From an uncultured Verrucomicrobiota bacterium (GTDB lineage Bacteria > Verrucomicrobiota > Verrucomicrobiae > Opitutales > Opitutaceae), in assembly GCA_946482165.1 (NCBI GenBank), contig CAMLQS010000272.1:1-6996 (forward strand): DNA of 6,996 nt, read 5' to 3'. A program made the translations under genes and the position numbers. Under the pieces are notes generated by a model that saw only the letters and a program-made list of their open reading frames with translations, did not search any database and was not told the origin of the DNA. Position 1 is the first letter of the stretch, and each line of letters begins with the position of its first letter. This document shows, in pieces, positions 5,583 through 6,996 of the stretch.

Positions 5583-6602
5583 ATGTGCCTCGCCCCGTCC
5601 TTGCGGAGACTCCTTCCGCTGCTCGCCTGCCTGACGCCCATGCCTGCCGCCCTTCACTCCGCCGAAGCCGCTCCCATTTCCGCGCCGTCCGCGTGGACCA
5701 ATCCTGTCGTGCGGCAGAGAGCCGACCCGTGGGTCCTCCGCGCGGACGACACCTATTACTTCGTCGCCACCGTGCCCGAGTATGACCGCATCGAGCTGCG
5801 CCGCGCCTCGGCGCTGGGCGACCTCGGCGCCGCCGAACCCGCGGTAATCTGGAGAAAACACTCCTCCGGCCCCGCCAGCCACCATATCTGGGCTCCCGAA
5901 CTGCACCGCATCGACGACAAGTGGTATGTCTATTTCGCAGGATCCCGCGCGGACGACATCTGGGCCATCCGCATGTATGTGCTCGAGTGCGCCGATGCCG
6001 ATCCGCTCACCGGCACTTGGAAAGAGCGCGGCGAACTCAAGGCCAACTGGGCGTCCTTCTCCCTCGACGCCACCACCTTCGAACACCGCGGCGCGCGCCA
6101 CCTCGTCTGGGCCCAGCACGACCCCGTCTTTGGCGGCAACACCTGCCTCTACATCGCCCGCATGGACTCCCCGTGGTCGATCACCGGCAGACAAGTCCGC
6201 ATCAGCGCGCCCGAACTTCCATGGGAAGTGATCGGCTACAAGGTCAACGAGGGGCCCGCCGTGCTCGTCCGCCACGGCAAGATCTTCATCACCTACTCCG
6301 CCAGCGCCACCGATTCCAATTACTGTCTCGGCCTGCTCACCGCGGACGAAAACGCCGATCTCCTCGATCCCGCCTCTTGGAAAAAATCGCCCGTTCCCGT
6401 CCTCGCCAGCTCCGGCGCCGCGCGCGTCTTCGGCCCAGGCCACAATAGCTTCACCACGCTTCCGGACGGCCGCGACGTGCTCGTGTATCACGCTCGCGAC
6501 TATCGCGATATCGTTGGCGACCCCCTGGAAAACCCCGATCGACACACCCGCGTCTCGCTCGTGCGCTGGCGGGCCGACGGCACGCCCGTCTTCGAGCCCT
6601 GA
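5583..6602 (+). CDS. Exported GH43-family glycosidase, probable alpha-L-arabinofuranosidase
   Basis: This is a secreted or periplasmic family 43 glycoside hydrolase of 339 residues, a single five-bladed beta-propeller domain without an attached binding module. The three expected carboxylates are visible: the general base Asp48 in RADPWV (46-51), the pKa-tuning Asp162 in SLDATTF (160-166) and the general acid Glu224 in NEGPAV (222-227). WAPEL at 103-107 and the central histidine His287 in GPGHNSF (284-290) also fit the fold. Residues 1-29 form an export signal with Arg8/Arg9 and an AEA cleavage site (27-29). Cys16 in LLAC is an imperfect lipobox, so a lipoprotein is an alternative. Known GH43 activities are mainly arabinofuranosidase, arabinanase and beta-xylosidase. 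The single-domain form and the neighbouring furanose-type importer favour arabinofuranosidase, but substrate is inferred. The ATG at 5583 keeps the signal peptide and has only a weak GAGA-type ribosome site. A terminator follows. Confidence 0.9.
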   Translation: MCLAPSLRRLLPLLACLTPMPAALHSAEAAPISAPSAWTNPVVRQRADPWVLRADDTYYFVATVPEYDRIELRRASALGDLGAAEPAVIWRKHSSGPASHHIWAPELHRIDDKWYVYFAGSRADDIWAIRMYVLECADADPLTGTWKERGELKANWASFSLDATTFEHRGARHLVWAQHDPVFGGNTCLYIARMDSPWSITGRQVRISAPELPWEVIGYKVNEGPAVLVRHGKIFITYSASATDSNYCLGLLTADENADLLDPASWKKSPVPVLASSGAARVFGPGHNSFTTLPDGRDVLVYHARDYRDIVGDPLENPDRHTRVSLVRWRADGTPVFEP

Positions 6603-6633
6603 GCCTAGCGACCCGCGCTTCGCTTGCTCTTTC

Positions 6634-6665
6634 GCCCGGGAACATTCGCGTTCCCGGGCTTTTTT
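6634..6665 (+). terminator. Intrinsic terminator after the GH43 gene
   Basis: GCCCGGGAAC (6634-6643) and GTTCCCGGGC (6650-6659) form a perfect 10-base-pair stem with a 6-base loop ATTCGC, followed directly by six T (6660-6665). This is a textbook Rho-independent terminator 31 bases after the GH43 stop. It closes that transcript before the next gene. Confidence 0.93.
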
Positions 6666-6725
6666 CGTCCCCGCCGAAACCCCGCCCGGAAGCTTCCGTC
6701 CATAACCAAGGCCGGATACGTCCCT

Positions 6726-6996
6726 ATGCGTTCCCGCCCCGCTATGCTCCTCCGCCGGTTTTTCGTCCCCGCCCTCCTTTCGCTGCTGACCGTCGCCCTC
6801 GCGCCGCTCGTCCTGGCGGATGGCGCGCCAAGCCCTGAATCGCGGCGCGCCCCCGTCCGCCTCTCCGCCGACGAAAACCTCATTATTCTCGAAAATGGTC
6901 TCGTCCGCGCGGAGCTGGCCCCGCGCAGCGGCAACCTTCGCTCCTTCCGTCTCGGCGACCGCGAGCTCCTCTCGGAGCCCGCCTACCTCGACTGGC
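6726..6996 (+). CDS. Start of an exported protein, possibly a rhamnogalacturonan lyase-like enzyme (partial)
   Basis: Ninety codons are visible from the ATG at 6726 and the frame is open to the window edge. Residues 1-31 form a clear Sec signal peptide: Arg-rich start, hydrophobic core about 13-29, cleavage after VLA. A second in-frame ATG at 6744 would give a slightly shorter signal. The mature part soon reads LIILENGLVRAELAP (about 52-66), then SGNLRSFRLGDRELL and YLDW at about 87-90. A strand with N-G-L-V/I, then G-x-L-x-S/G-x-x-x-G, then a W-containing turn, is how the N-terminal beta-sandwich of family 4 polysaccharide lyases often begins, and of some other large carbohydrate-active enzymes. 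Pectin-backbone cleavage would fit a neighbouring arabinofuranosidase. The evidence is thin because the catalytic part is missing. It follows the GH43 terminator, so it needs its own promoter in 6666-6725, where I saw no convincing one. Confidence 0.6.
   Translation, partial: MRSRPAMLLRRFFVPALLSLLTVALAPLVLADGAPSPESRRAPVRLSADENLIILENGLVRAELAPRSGNLRSFRLGDRELLSEPAYLDW

Noticed and set aside
5571..6545. Minus-strand 324-codon frame opposite GH43
   Set aside because: It is the antisense shadow of a gene with all GH43 catalytic motifs; glycine/valine/alanine-rich with no domain.

Overview
The window is GC-rich bacterial DNA carrying a carbohydrate uptake and degradation locus. No rRNA, tRNA, mobile element or CRISPR array is visible. 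The gene content (YtfQRT-YjfF-type sugar ABC transporter, AraC-family regulator, secreted GH43 enzyme, then another secreted protein resembling a polysaccharide lyase) and the GC-rich, Shine-Dalgarno-poor leaders would suit a plant-polysaccharide degrader such as a member of the Verrucomicrobiota (Opitutaceae-like). That taxonomic guess rests on general feel, not on a marker gene.

Layout. Positions 4237 down to 1 (minus strand) hold an operon in the order ytfQ (periplasmic sugar-binding protein), ytfR (double ATPase), ytfT (permease) and yjfF (permease, cut by the window edge). The last two junctions are 4-base start/stop overlaps (GTGA and ATGA), each with a good Shine-Dalgarno. ytfR is separated from ytfQ by 27 bases. 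Positions 4238-4458 are a divergent control region with an AT-rich core, four copies of CCTAGA and two C-rich leaders that mirror each other. Positions 4459-5367 (plus strand) encode an AraC-family regulator. Positions 5368-5582 are a 215-base gap with a candidate 22-base-spaced direct repeat. Positions 5583-6602 encode an exported GH43 glycosidase, followed by a strong intrinsic terminator at 6634-6665. From 6726 to the window end lies the start of another exported protein, possibly a rhamnogalacturonan lyase-like enzyme.

How the parts may work together (inference). The GH43 enzyme would release a pentofuranose, most likely L-arabinose, from arabinan or arabinoxylan side chains. The last gene may attack a pectin backbone. 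The YtfQ-type binding protein, whose E. coli relative is known for furanose sugars (galactofuranose), would deliver the released sugar to the YtfT/YjfF/YtfR importer. The AraC-type protein would sense the sugar and act at CCTAGA-containing sites between the divergent genes. This is a recognisable type of locus. I found no clearly new class of system; the most interesting leads are the CCTAGA operator candidates and the mirrored C-rich, Shine-Dalgarno-less leaders.
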